Shown: positions 1 to 6,063 of the stretch, in pieces
Numbering within the stretch: the stretch's first letter is position 1
Layout of the letters: the number at the start of each line of letters is the position of its first letter
Source: JAPUDS01 sp964536265
GTDB taxonomy: Bacteria; Patescibacteriota; Saccharimonadia; Saccharimonadales; Saccharimonadaceae
Direction: 5' to 3'
Assembly: GCA_964536265.1 (NCBI GenBank)
Contig: CAZHVV010000015.1
Span: forward strand, 1-11,121
Length of the DNA stretch: 11,121 nucleotides
The notes under the pieces: generated by a model
What the model saw: the letters and a program-made list of their open reading frames with translations, nothing else
What the model was told of the DNA's origin: nothing
The model's database searches: none
Position numbers and translations under genes: made by a program

Positions 1-704
1 CAACACCACCATTCAATGGTGTGTCAAACGAAACTATTGTTGAAGAGCTGAAAAAAGCTGGTTTGCCAGAAGATGGTAAGATGCAGCTGTTTGATGGTCG
101 CACTGGTGAGGCATTTGAAGAAAAGACTGCCGTCGGTAGTATGTACATGATTAAACTTCACCACATGATTGCTGACAAGATTCACGCTCGCTCGACTGGT
201 CCATACACAATGGTCACCCAGCAGCCACTCGGTGGTAAAGCACAAAATGGTGGTCAGCGCTTCGGTGAGATGGAAGTCTGGGCACTTGAAGCATACGGTG
301 CTGCAACAACCTTGCAGGAAATGCTCACAATCAAGTCAGACGACGTGTACGGTCGCGCAAAAGCCTACGAAGCAATCATCAAGAACGAGCCAATCACAGG
401 TCCGAAGATTCCTGAAAGCTTTAACGTTCTTGTGAAAGAACTACAAGGCCTTGGTCTCCGTGTTGACCTTATTGACGAGTCAGTTGATGTAGTTATTGAC
501 GCTGAACACGTACTTCTCAGTGATAACGAAGGTTCAGGAGTTACGGCTGATGATCTCGCTGACGACACGGTTGCTCCTGTCCTTGAAGAAGGCGTTGGAG
601 ATGAAGCTGATGAATTTGGAGAGATTGAACTCGATGAAGGAATGAGTATCGAGACTGCGGAGGAATTTGTAAACGATGACGATGGAAAGGAGGCAGAACA
701 ATGA
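1..704 (+). CDS. rpoB: RNA polymerase beta subunit, C-terminal part (5' end outside window)
   Basis: This is the C-terminal end of the beta subunit of DNA-dependent RNA polymerase; the gene enters the window already open, with its first complete codon at base 3. The diagnostic beta C-terminal block is intact: GLPEDGK, DGRTGEAF, MYMIKLHHM, KIHARSTGPY, QQPLGGKAQNGGQRFGEMEV, WALEAYGAA, LQEMLTIKSDD and GRAKAYEAI. These residues build the clamp-hinge/switch region that packs on the start of beta-prime. After PESFNVLVKELQGLGL, where many beta subunits finish soon afterwards, the chain continues with a very acidic tail: 24 Asp/Glu and one Lys in the last 60 residues. The TGA stop at 702-704 overlaps the rpoC ATG, so the two are probably translationally coupled. 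The GTG at 21 is an internal Val codon, not a start. Confidence 0.97.
   Translation, partial: TPPFNGVSNETIVEELKKAGLPEDGKMQLFDGRTGEAFEEKTAVGSMYMIKLHHMIADKIHARSTGPYTMVTQQPLGGKAQNGGQRFGEMEVWALEAYGAATTLQEMLTIKSDDVYGRAKAYEAIIKNEPITGPKIPESFNVLVKELQGLGLRVDLIDESVDVVIDAEHVLLSDNEGSGVTADDLADDTVAPVLEEGVGDEADEFGEIELDEGMSIETAEEFVNDDDGKEAEQ
686..693 (+). promoter_or_regulatory. Shine-Dalgarno site for rpoC
   Basis: AAAGGAGG lies inside the last codons of rpoB, 7 nt before the rpoC ATG at 701. It is a strong site and supports that start. Confidence 0.85.
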
Positions 705-3700
705 GTCGCCCTGTACTCAACACAGACATCGCCGACTTTGACGCGGTCCGCCTTGCGGTAGCCAGCGCCGAAGATATCATGAAATGGAGCTATGGCGAAG
801 TCACCAAACCAGAGACGATTAACTATCGTACTCAAAAACCTGAGCGTGATGGTTTGTTCTGCGAACGAATCTTTGGGCCAGTAAAGGACATAAATCCTCA
901 CGATGCGAAACTCAAGGGTGTTCGTAGTCGTGAAGCCGCTGTCGATAAGAATGGCGAGCTGGTCACACGCAGTATTGTCCGTCGCGAACGTATGGCTCAC
1001 ATTCAGTTAGCCGCACCAGTTGCACACATCTGGTTCATGCGCGGTACACCAAGTGCTATGGGCCTACTGCTGGGTATCCCAGTTCGTATGCTTGAACGCG
1101 TTGCGTATTTTGCGAGCTATGTTGTCCAGAGCGTTGACGTTGAAAAACGTGAACAGTTCCGTGCTGACAATGAAGCAGAGTTCGAAGCTGGCAAAGCAGC
1201 TATCAAGATTCGTTTTGAAAAGTCTGCTGAGAGTGAAGATGCCGATGTAAAGGCTCTCGCTGAGGAGCAAACACGCGAAATCGCTGACCTCGAAGAGGAC
1301 TTTCAGACAAAGAAAGCGCAGCTCGATTCACTCGTTAAGTTCGCTCTTATGAATGAGAATGACTTCCGAAGCTTGCCAGAAGAATATGCTGAAATTGTTG
1401 AAGTAGGAATGGGCGGTGAAGCACTCGAAAAGCTTTTGCGAGAAATTGACCTCAAGACACTTATTTCGGAGCTCACACTTGAGACTGAAACAGCCAAAGG
1501 TCAACGCAAGAAGAAGATTATGAAACGCCTCAAGGTACTTGAGGGTATGGATCGTGCCGGAATCAAACCACAAAGCATGTGCCTCACGGTTCTGCCGGTG
1601 ATTCCTCCAGATCTTCGCCCAATGGTGCAGTTGACTGGTGGGCGTTTCGCCACATCTGATGNNNNNNNNNNATCTCTAAAAAATTTAGGTAACAGTCTTA
1701 AAAATGGTGCGGAAGCAATCTATAATATTTTAAAAGACATCAACCTTGAAAAACTCTTGAAAAAGCTAGAGGCGGAACTTGAGCATTCTCCTTCGACAGA
1801 AATTCCTCGTCTGAACAAGCGTATCTCGACTGTCCAGTGGATGATTAATGCTGGCAACAGACCGGAATGGATGTTTCTGGTACGTATTCCGGTCATTCCA
1901 CCAGCCATTAGGCCGATGGTGCCTCTTGATGGTGGACGCTATGCCACATCTGATGTCAACGACCTTTACCGTCGTGTTATTAACCGCAATAACCGCCTCA
2001 AGAAACTTATCGATCTTAACGCGCCAGAAGTTATTCGCCGCAATGAGATGCGTATGTTGCAAGAAGCTGTTGATGCACTTATCGACAACTCGGCTGCCCG
2101 TGGTGGTCGTGCTGTAAGTTCGGTCGGTGGACGCCGCAAACTGAAGTCACTCAGCGACATGCTGAAGGGCAAGCAGGGCCGATTCCGCCAGAACCTACTT
2201 GGTAAACGCGTTGACTACTCTGGTCGCTCAGTTATTGTTGCCGGTCCTGAACTCAAGATTCACGAGTGTGGTCTTCCGAAGCAAATGGCACTTGAACTCT
2301 TCAAACCATTTGTTATCAGTTGGCTGCTCCGTAACGAGTTTGCTCACAATATCCGTTCTGCAACACGCCTTATCGAAGGTGCGGACACGGTTGTATGGGA
2401 TGCTCTTGACGCTGTTATTGAAGGAAAATATGTCCTTCTTAACCGCGCACCATCACTTCACCGTTTGTCGATTCAGGCTTTCCAGCCACGACTTATTGAA
2501 GGTAAGGCAATTCAGCTTCACCCACTCGTTTGTAAAGGCTTCAACGCCGACTTCGATGGTGACCAAATGGCTGTTCACTTGCCACTTTCAGACAAGGCAC
2601 AAGCTGAAGCTCGCGATCTCATGAGCGCAACAAACAACTTGCTGAAACCAGCTGACGGTTCACCAATTCTAAACATCGCACAGGACATCGTCCTTGGGTG
2701 TTACTACCTAACATACGACAAACCAGCTGCACAAACCAAGCATATTCATCCGTATGGGTCAATTGCCGAAGCAGTTATGGCACATGAAGCAGGTGCAATC
2801 CGTTTGCAAACGCCTATCCGCCTACCATCAAAGGGTCAAGTTCGCACGACGACACTCGGCCGAGCGTTCTTCAACGAATCTTTACCTGAAGATTTCCGTT
2901 GGGTAGAAGAAGTGATGACGAAAAAAGCATTGTCGAAAGTTATGGCGCAAATATTTGAAAAGTACGGTAGTGAGCAAACTGCTCATAGTGCCGATGATAT
3001 CAAAGATATTGCACTCAAATACGCGACGGCATCATCGGTGTCAACTGGTATGACCGACTACTTCGACATTCCAGGACTTGACGGTGTTATTGCAGAAGGC
3101 GATGCGCGTTCTGCTACGATTTCCGGTCAATACGAAGAAGGTCTTATCACGAACGACGAACGCCGCAACTTGACGGTTGAGACATGGCGCAACGTCGACA
3201 AGAAACTTGACGGTATTCTGTCTGAAGCGCTCAAGAAAGAAGACACCTCTATTGCGGTCATGGTCGCCTCAGGCGCCCGTGGTACGCTCAGCAACATCAA
3301 GTGGGCAACCGGTATGATTGGTGTCGTCGTCGACGCAACTGGTAAGGAAATTGAGTTGCCTATTCGTTCAAGTTTCAAAAAAGGTCTCTCAACACTGGAA
3401 GCCTTCGTGGCAACCCGTGGTACTCGCAAAGGTCTTATTGACACCGCGCTGAAGACGGCTGACTCTGGCTACCTGACTCGTCGTTTGGTTGACGTCTCAC
3501 AAGACATCTTCACAGTTGCTGACGAAGAGGGAGAAGACGCAGGCTTTACGATTCACCGAAGTGAAACTGAAGACACAATGGTTGACTTTGGCGCACGTCT
3601 CTATGGACGTTACCTCGCTAAGGATATTCCAGGACACGCAAAAGCAGGTGAACTCGTTACCCAAGTTGTGTCTGAAGCTATTCAAGCCGACGAAGCTATT

Positions 3701-4822
3701 GTTGATGCAACTATCAAGAGCGTCCTGACCGCAGCGACACTCCGAGGTGTTCCACGCAAGAGTTACGGTATGGACCTCTCAACTGGTAAACTTGTTGCCG
3801 ATTCACAGCCTGTTGGCGTTATCGCCGCTCAGTCTGTTGGTGAGCCAGGCACGCAGCTAACGCTGAATACCTTCCACGCCGGTGGTGCCGCTGGTAGCGA
3901 CATTACCCAGGGTCTGCCTCGTGTCGACGAGTTGTTCGAAGCACGTAATCCGAAGGGTGAAGCATTCCTCAGTGAAACAACTGGAATTGTCCAGGTTTGG
4001 GAAGAGGGCGAAAAGTACATTGTTCAGGTCACACCACAAAAGGGTCGTGTTGAACGCCTCAAAATCACTGAAGATCAGATTGTTCGTATCAAGTCAGGTA
4101 CAGATGTACTGACTGGTGATGTGCTTGCAAGCCAAGACGACGAATCATTGCCACTTATTGCACCATTCGGCGGTATTGCCGATGTCAAGAAGGGTGAGAT
4201 TGTTATCACAAGCAGCGCAGAAGCTCCAACTCGTTACGAAATTCCATCATATCGTCAACTTACCGTTAGTGATGGTGATGAAATCGAAGCTGGTGACCGC
4301 CTGACAAACGGATCAATCAACCTACACGACCTTATGCGTCTCAAAGGTGTTGAATCTACGCAGCGTTACATCATCAACGAGATTCTACGTATCTATGCTG
4401 CTCAGGGTGAGCGCGTTGACGCGAAACACCTCGAGGTGATTGTGCGCCAGATGTTCAGCCGCGTGCAGATTGAAGAACCTGGTGACAGCCAATTTGTCAC
4501 CGGTGACATCGTCAGCAAGGCATCCGTTGTCGAAGAAAACCACGTTCTCACGAACGAGGACAAGAAACCGGCACAGTTCACGCAGTTGTTACTTGGTATC
4601 ACGAAAGTCTCTATCTGGTCTGACAGCTTCCTCTCAGCTGCATCATTCCAAGACACGACTCGTGTGCTTATCAACGCTGCTGTGTCTGGCCGCGTCGACA
4701 ACCTCTACGGTTTGAAGGAAAACGTCATCATTGGTCGCAAGATTCCAGTAGGTACTGGTGCTCGCAACCTTGTTGAAGAGCCTGAAACCGACGAAATTGC
4801 TAGCGAAGACTTCGACGTCTAG
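701..4822 (+). CDS. rpoC: RNA polymerase beta-prime subunit (contains an assembly gap and a doubled lid segment)
   Basis: Catalytic beta-prime subunit of RNA polymerase. In order: N-terminal clamp start with GLFCERIFGP (residues 52-60); clamp region with RRERMAHIQLAAPVAHIW; lid/clamp helices with GGRYATSD, VINRNNRLKKL and KGKQGRFRQNLLGKRVDYSG; the active-site loop NADFDGD (615-621, bases 2543-2563) whose three Asp bind catalytic Mg; bridge-helix/F-loop block (IELPIRSSFKKGL, GTRKGLIDTALKTADSGYL); trigger loop (GTQLTLNTFHAGG, about 1050-1062); and the C-terminal block ENVIIGRKIPVGTG. Length is 1373 codons including four ambiguous ones; removing one copy of the doubled segment leaves about 1275. 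Oddities: all eight cysteines of the two usual zinc sites are substituted, a barrel-like insert of about 55-60 residues follows the trigger loop, and the lid region is duplicated around ten N. No in-frame stop occurs on either side of the gap, but the true reading across it is unknown. It overlaps rpoB by 4 bases. Confidence 0.95.
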   Translation: MSRPVLNTDIADFDAVRLAVASAEDIMKWSYGEVTKPETINYRTQKPERDGLFCERIFGPVKDINPHDAKLKGVRSREAAVDKNGELVTRSIVRRERMAHIQLAAPVAHIWFMRGTPSAMGLLLGIPVRMLERVAYFASYVVQSVDVEKREQFRADNEAEFEAGKAAIKIRFEKSAESEDADVKALAEEQTREIADLEEDFQTKKAQLDSLVKFALMNENDFRSLPEEYAEIVEVGMGGEALEKLLREIDLKTLISELTLETETAKGQRKKKIMKRLKVLEGMDRAGIKPQSMCLTVLPVIPPDLRPMVQLTGGRFATSDXXXXSLKNLGNSLKNGAEAIYNILKDINLEKLLKKLEAELEHSPSTEIPRLNKRISTVQWMINAGNRPEWMFLVRIPVIPPAIRPMVPLDGGRYATSDVNDLYRRVINRNNRLKKLIDLNAPEVIRRNEMRMLQEAVDALIDNSAARGGRAVSSVGGRRKLKSLSDMLKGKQGRFRQNLLGKRVDYSGRSVIVAGPELKIHECGLPKQMALELFKPFVISWLLRNEFAHNIRSATRLIEGADTVVWDALDAVIEGKYVLLNRAPSLHRLSIQAFQPRLIEGKAIQLHPLVCKGFNADFDGDQMAVHLPLSDKAQAEARDLMSATNNLLKPADGSPILNIAQDIVLGCYYLTYDKPAAQTKHIHPYGSIAEAVMAHEAGAIRLQTPIRLPSKGQVRTTTLGRAFFNESLPEDFRWVEEVMTKKALSKVMAQIFEKYGSEQTAHSADDIKDIALKYATASSVSTGMTDYFDIPGLDGVIAEGDARSATISGQYEEGLITNDERRNLTVETWRNVDKKLDGILSEALKKEDTSIAVMVASGARGTLSNIKWATGMIGVVVDATGKEIELPIRSSFKKGLSTLEAFVATRGTRKGLIDTALKTADSGYLTRRLVDVSQDIFTVADEEGEDAGFTIHRSETEDTMVDFGARLYGRYLAKDIPGHAKAGELVTQVVSEAIQADEAIVDATIKSVLTAATLRGVPRKSYGMDLSTGKLVADSQPVGVIAAQSVGEPGTQLTLNTFHAGGAAGSDITQGLPRVDELFEARNPKGEAFLSETTGIVQVWEEGEKYIVQVTPQKGRVERLKITEDQIVRIKSGTDVLTGDVLASQDDESLPLIAPFGGIADVKKGEIVITSSAEAPTRYEIPSYRQLTVSDGDEIEAGDRLTNGSINLHDLMRLKGVESTQRYIINEILRIYAAQGERVDAKHLEVIVRQMFSRVQIEEPGDSQFVTGDIVSKASVVEENHVLTNEDKKPAQFTQLLLGITKVSIWSDSFLSAASFQDTTRVLINAAVSGRVDNLYGLKENVIIGRKIPVGTGARNLVEEPETDEIASEDFDV
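1406..1955 (+). repeat. Two diverged copies of the RpoC lid-region segment flanking the gap
   Basis: Copy one runs from about 1406 to 1661 (starts VGMGGEALEKLLREIDL, ends LTGGRFATSD). Copy two runs from about 1706 to 1955 (starts NGAEAIYNILKDINL, ends LDGGRYATSD). Both align to the same single stretch of ordinary RpoC; over the last 32 residues about 20 are identical. They are clearly different at DNA level except for conserved stretches; both end in the identical 13-mer GCCACATCTGATG (1649-1661 and 1943-1955). Copy one stops exactly where copy two continues into NDLYRRVINRNN. This is most simply two alleles or two organisms joined by a scaffolder, not a genuine tandem duplication. Confidence 0.85.
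1662..1671. other. Assembly gap of ten N inside rpoC
   Basis: Ten consecutive undetermined bases. A round count is typical of a placeholder written by a scaffolder when the gap is unmeasured or the contigs overlap, so the length should not be trusted, and neither should the reading frame across it. GC content falls from about 56% in the 70 bases before (1591-1660) to about 26% in the 69 bases after (1672-1740), as expected if different source sequences meet here. Confidence 0.98.
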
Positions 4823-4841
4823 AGTACTCGTTGAGCAAAAC

Positions 4842-4874
4842 AGTATCCCCGCTTTTTTACAAGGCGGGGATACT
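4842..4874 (+). terminator. Hairpin after rpoC, probable terminator
   Basis: Perfect 11-bp stem AGTATCCCCGC (4842-4852) with GCGGGGATACT (4864-4874) and an 11-nt loop, starting 19 bases after the rpoC stop. A clear T-run follows neither arm on the + strand; the only run of six T lies in the loop. It is GC-rich and well placed to end the rpoBC transcript, but it is not a textbook intrinsic terminator. Confidence 0.65.
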
Positions 4875-4930
4875 TGTTATTAGGCATCAACGTCACCAAG
4901 TTAGTTATCGTGATTTGAAATGTAAGACTA

Positions 4931-4959
4931 TTGACAATCAAGTATTACAGTACTATAGT
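4931..4959 (+). promoter_or_regulatory. Sigma70-type promoter for the 5005 gene
   Basis: TTGACA at 4931-4936, a 17-bp spacer, and TATAGT at 4954-4959: a perfect -35 and a 5/6 -10. Predicted transcription start is near 4966, giving a leader of about 40 nt before the ATG at 5005. It separates this gene from the rpoBC transcript. Confidence 0.85.
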
Positions 4960-5004
4960 ATCAAATATATAAGAATATCTAATCGAAAGGTTATTTGAAT
5001 AACT

Positions 5005-5412
5005 ATGGCTGCTTCTGAAGAACAATACCCATCCCGATGGGAGATGGTAGATGGCGAGATGGTAGAGATTCACCACCCCGCTACGTTTACGAGATGGACA
5101 TCAGTCCCTACGAGCCGTGAGGGTCAACTCTCGGGTGAACAGTTTGGTGACGATGAAGGTAAGCATTACAAAGTTAAGCGCGAACCCCATACCGCCCCTA
5201 TGCTGCCTGAGCTAACACCTCAAGAAGTTTTGGACGCGAAAATTGACAGTGCAGGAAAGATGCTTCTTCGTCGCGACGAGCTGGCACGCCGAATGGCGTC
5301 CGCTGGCCATTTCGATCTTGCCGGAAAAGTGACAGAGAACACCTACGGACGGATGACTGCGGCACAAAATCACATCAATGAACTACAGGACGCTGTTGAA
5401 GGCCTACGATAA
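5005..5412 (+). CDS. Hypothetical protein, 135 aa, soluble
   Basis: I do not recognise this protein. It is 135 residues, hydrophilic, with no signal peptide, membrane segment or cysteine. Residues 1-65 are rich in acidic, aromatic and Pro residues and look loosely structured (for example RWEMVDGEMVEIHHP). Residues 71-135 (from LTPQEVLDAKIDSAGKM on) look like two or three amphipathic helices with alternating charge, and could mediate a protein contact. The ATG at 5005 is preceded by GAAAGG at 4985-4990, a rather distant Shine-Dalgarno. Its own promoter lies at 4931-4959 and a hairpin lies 21 bases after the stop, so it appears to be a single-gene unit. Codon use resembles its neighbours, which argues that it is real. 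Its place between rpoC and rpsL suggests, but does not show, a link to transcription or translation. Confidence 0.75.
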   Translation: MAASEEQYPSRWEMVDGEMVEIHHPATFTRWTSVPTSREGQLSGEQFGDDEGKHYKVKREPHTAPMLPELTPQEVLDAKIDSAGKMLLRRDELARRMASAGHFDLAGKVTENTYGRMTAAQNHINELQDAVEGLR

Positions 5413-5433
5413 TCATCTGTTATTGCTGAGATA

Positions 5434-5469
5434 AAATAATGGCTTCGCTGGACAGCGGGGCCATTATTT
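5434..5469 (+). terminator. Hairpin after the 5005 gene, probable terminator
   Basis: Stem AAATAATGGC (5434-5443) with GCCATTATTT (5460-5469), 10 bp perfect, enclosing a smaller CGCT/AGCG stem (5446-5449 with 5454-5457). The A-rich left foot and ATTATTT right foot are terminator-like, although no T-run follows the stem. It overlaps the rpsL promoter. Confidence 0.6.
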
Positions 5470-5477
5470 GCTATACT
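5449..5477 (+). promoter_or_regulatory. Promoter of the rpsL-rpsG operon
   Basis: TGGACA at 5449-5454, a 17-bp spacer, and TATACT at 5472-5477 with a TGC immediately upstream (extended -10). Predicted start is near 5484, giving a leader of about 165 nt. The -35 lies in the loop part of the preceding hairpin. Confidence 0.8.
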
Positions 5478-5483
5478 AGATTT

Positions 5484-5649
5484 CGAGTTTCCTCTCTGTA
5501 AGTTTTGGAACATGTGTACACTTTCAAAACCGTCGGGGACATCCCAGCCAGGCATGCTGCTAGGCTGTGACAACGAGACTGATGTCTGATGAGCTTATCA
5601 CTCTATGACATCAGCTGAATTTTATTAATTGTGACAAGGAGAATTGGCA
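5484..5649 (+). promoter_or_regulatory. Long structured leader of rpsL (candidate cis-regulatory RNA)
   Basis: Three potential hairpins: 5502-5510 with 5522-5530 (9 bp, one G-U, loop of 11); 5545-5549 with 5563-5567 (CAGCC/GGCTG, loop of 13); and 5579-5586 with 5607-5614 (CTGATGTC/GACATCAG, 8 bp perfect, with an inner TGAT/ATCA). The last ends 21 bases before the Shine-Dalgarno site. Ribosomal-protein operons are often autoregulated through such leaders; that role here is inference. No known leader family is recognised. Confidence 0.5.
5636..5641 (+). promoter_or_regulatory. Shine-Dalgarno site that fixes the rpsL start
   Basis: AAGGAG at 5636-5641 sits 8 nt before the ATG at 5650 but only 2 nt before the in-frame TTG at 5644. 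It therefore selects the ATG, which also gives the canonical S12 start MPTINQLVRKPR. Confidence 0.88.
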
Positions 5650-6063
5650 ATGCCAACAATCAACCAGCTGGTGCGCAAACCGCGCAAAACCGCTGACAAG
5701 AAGTCGAAGTCACCTGCTTTGGGTCGCATTCACAATGCACTCAAGGTTCGTTACTACAACCTAGATGCGCCACTCAAACGCGGTGTGTGTATTAAGGTGA
5801 CAACAAAGACTCCAAAGAAACCGAACTCTGCTCTTCGTAAAGTTGCTCGTGTTCGCCTCACTAATGGTCATGAAGTCTGGGCCTACATTGGCGGGGAAGG
5901 ACATAACCTTCAGGAGCACGCAGTTGTGCTTGTCCGTGGTGGTCGCGTCCCTGACCTTCCAGGTGTTCGTTATCATATTGTCCGTGGCGCACTTGACCTT
6001 CAGGGCGTTGCAAAACGCAAACAAGGCCGAAGCAAATACGGTGCAAAGAAGGAGGATAAATAA
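5650..6063 (+). CDS. rpsL: 30S ribosomal protein S12
   Basis: S12 sits at the decoding centre of the 30S subunit and affects tRNA selection fidelity. The protein is 137 residues, the longer form seen in Bacillus and others (E. coli about 124), the extra residues lying between SPALGRIHNALK and PLKRGVC. Conserved blocks are clear: TPKKPNSALRKVARVRLTNG with the decoding lysine, GHNLQEH, and a C-terminal QGRSKYGAKK. In the second decoding loop the usual RVKDLPGVRYH reads RVPDLPGVRYH: the lysine known for streptomycin-resistance mutations is Pro101, while the neighbouring Asp102, the methylthiolation target of RimO where that enzyme exists, is kept. The stop TAA (6061-6063) abuts the rpsG ATG, so the two genes form a tight operon. 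Confidence 0.97.
   Translation: MPTINQLVRKPRKTADKKSKSPALGRIHNALKVRYYNLDAPLKRGVCIKVTTKTPKKPNSALRKVARVRLTNGHEVWAYIGGEGHNLQEHAVVLVRGGRVPDLPGVRYHIVRGALDLQGVAKRKQGRSKYGAKKEDK
6049..6055 (+). promoter_or_regulatory. Shine-Dalgarno site for rpsG
   Basis: AAGGAGG within the last rpsL codons, 8 nt before the ATG at 6064; strong and well spaced. Confidence 0.85.

Noticed and set aside
21..23. GTG at 21 as a true start of a short gene
   Set aside because: The frame is open to the window edge and the upstream residues (PPFNG) continue the RpoB homology, so this is an internal Val.
365..1000. Long minus-strand open frame of 211 codons
   Set aside because: It lies antisense to rpoB/rpoC, is Ser/Thr-rich low-complexity sequence, and has no recognisable domain or ribosome site.
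1662..1955. Intein or mobile insertion in rpoC
   Set aside because: The extra sequence is a homologous copy of RpoC itself; no splice-junction Cys/Ser, His-Asn end, endonuclease motif or terminal repeats are seen.
5512..5589. 25-codon ORF in the rpsL leader (ATG 5512 to TGA 5587-5589)
   Set aside because: No Shine-Dalgarno, and its ATG lies in a hairpin loop; it may be chance, so it is not called as a gene.
5644..5649. TTG at 5644 as the rpsL start
   Set aside because: It lies only two bases after the AAGGAG site, and the ATG at 5650 gives proper spacing and the canonical S12 N-terminus.
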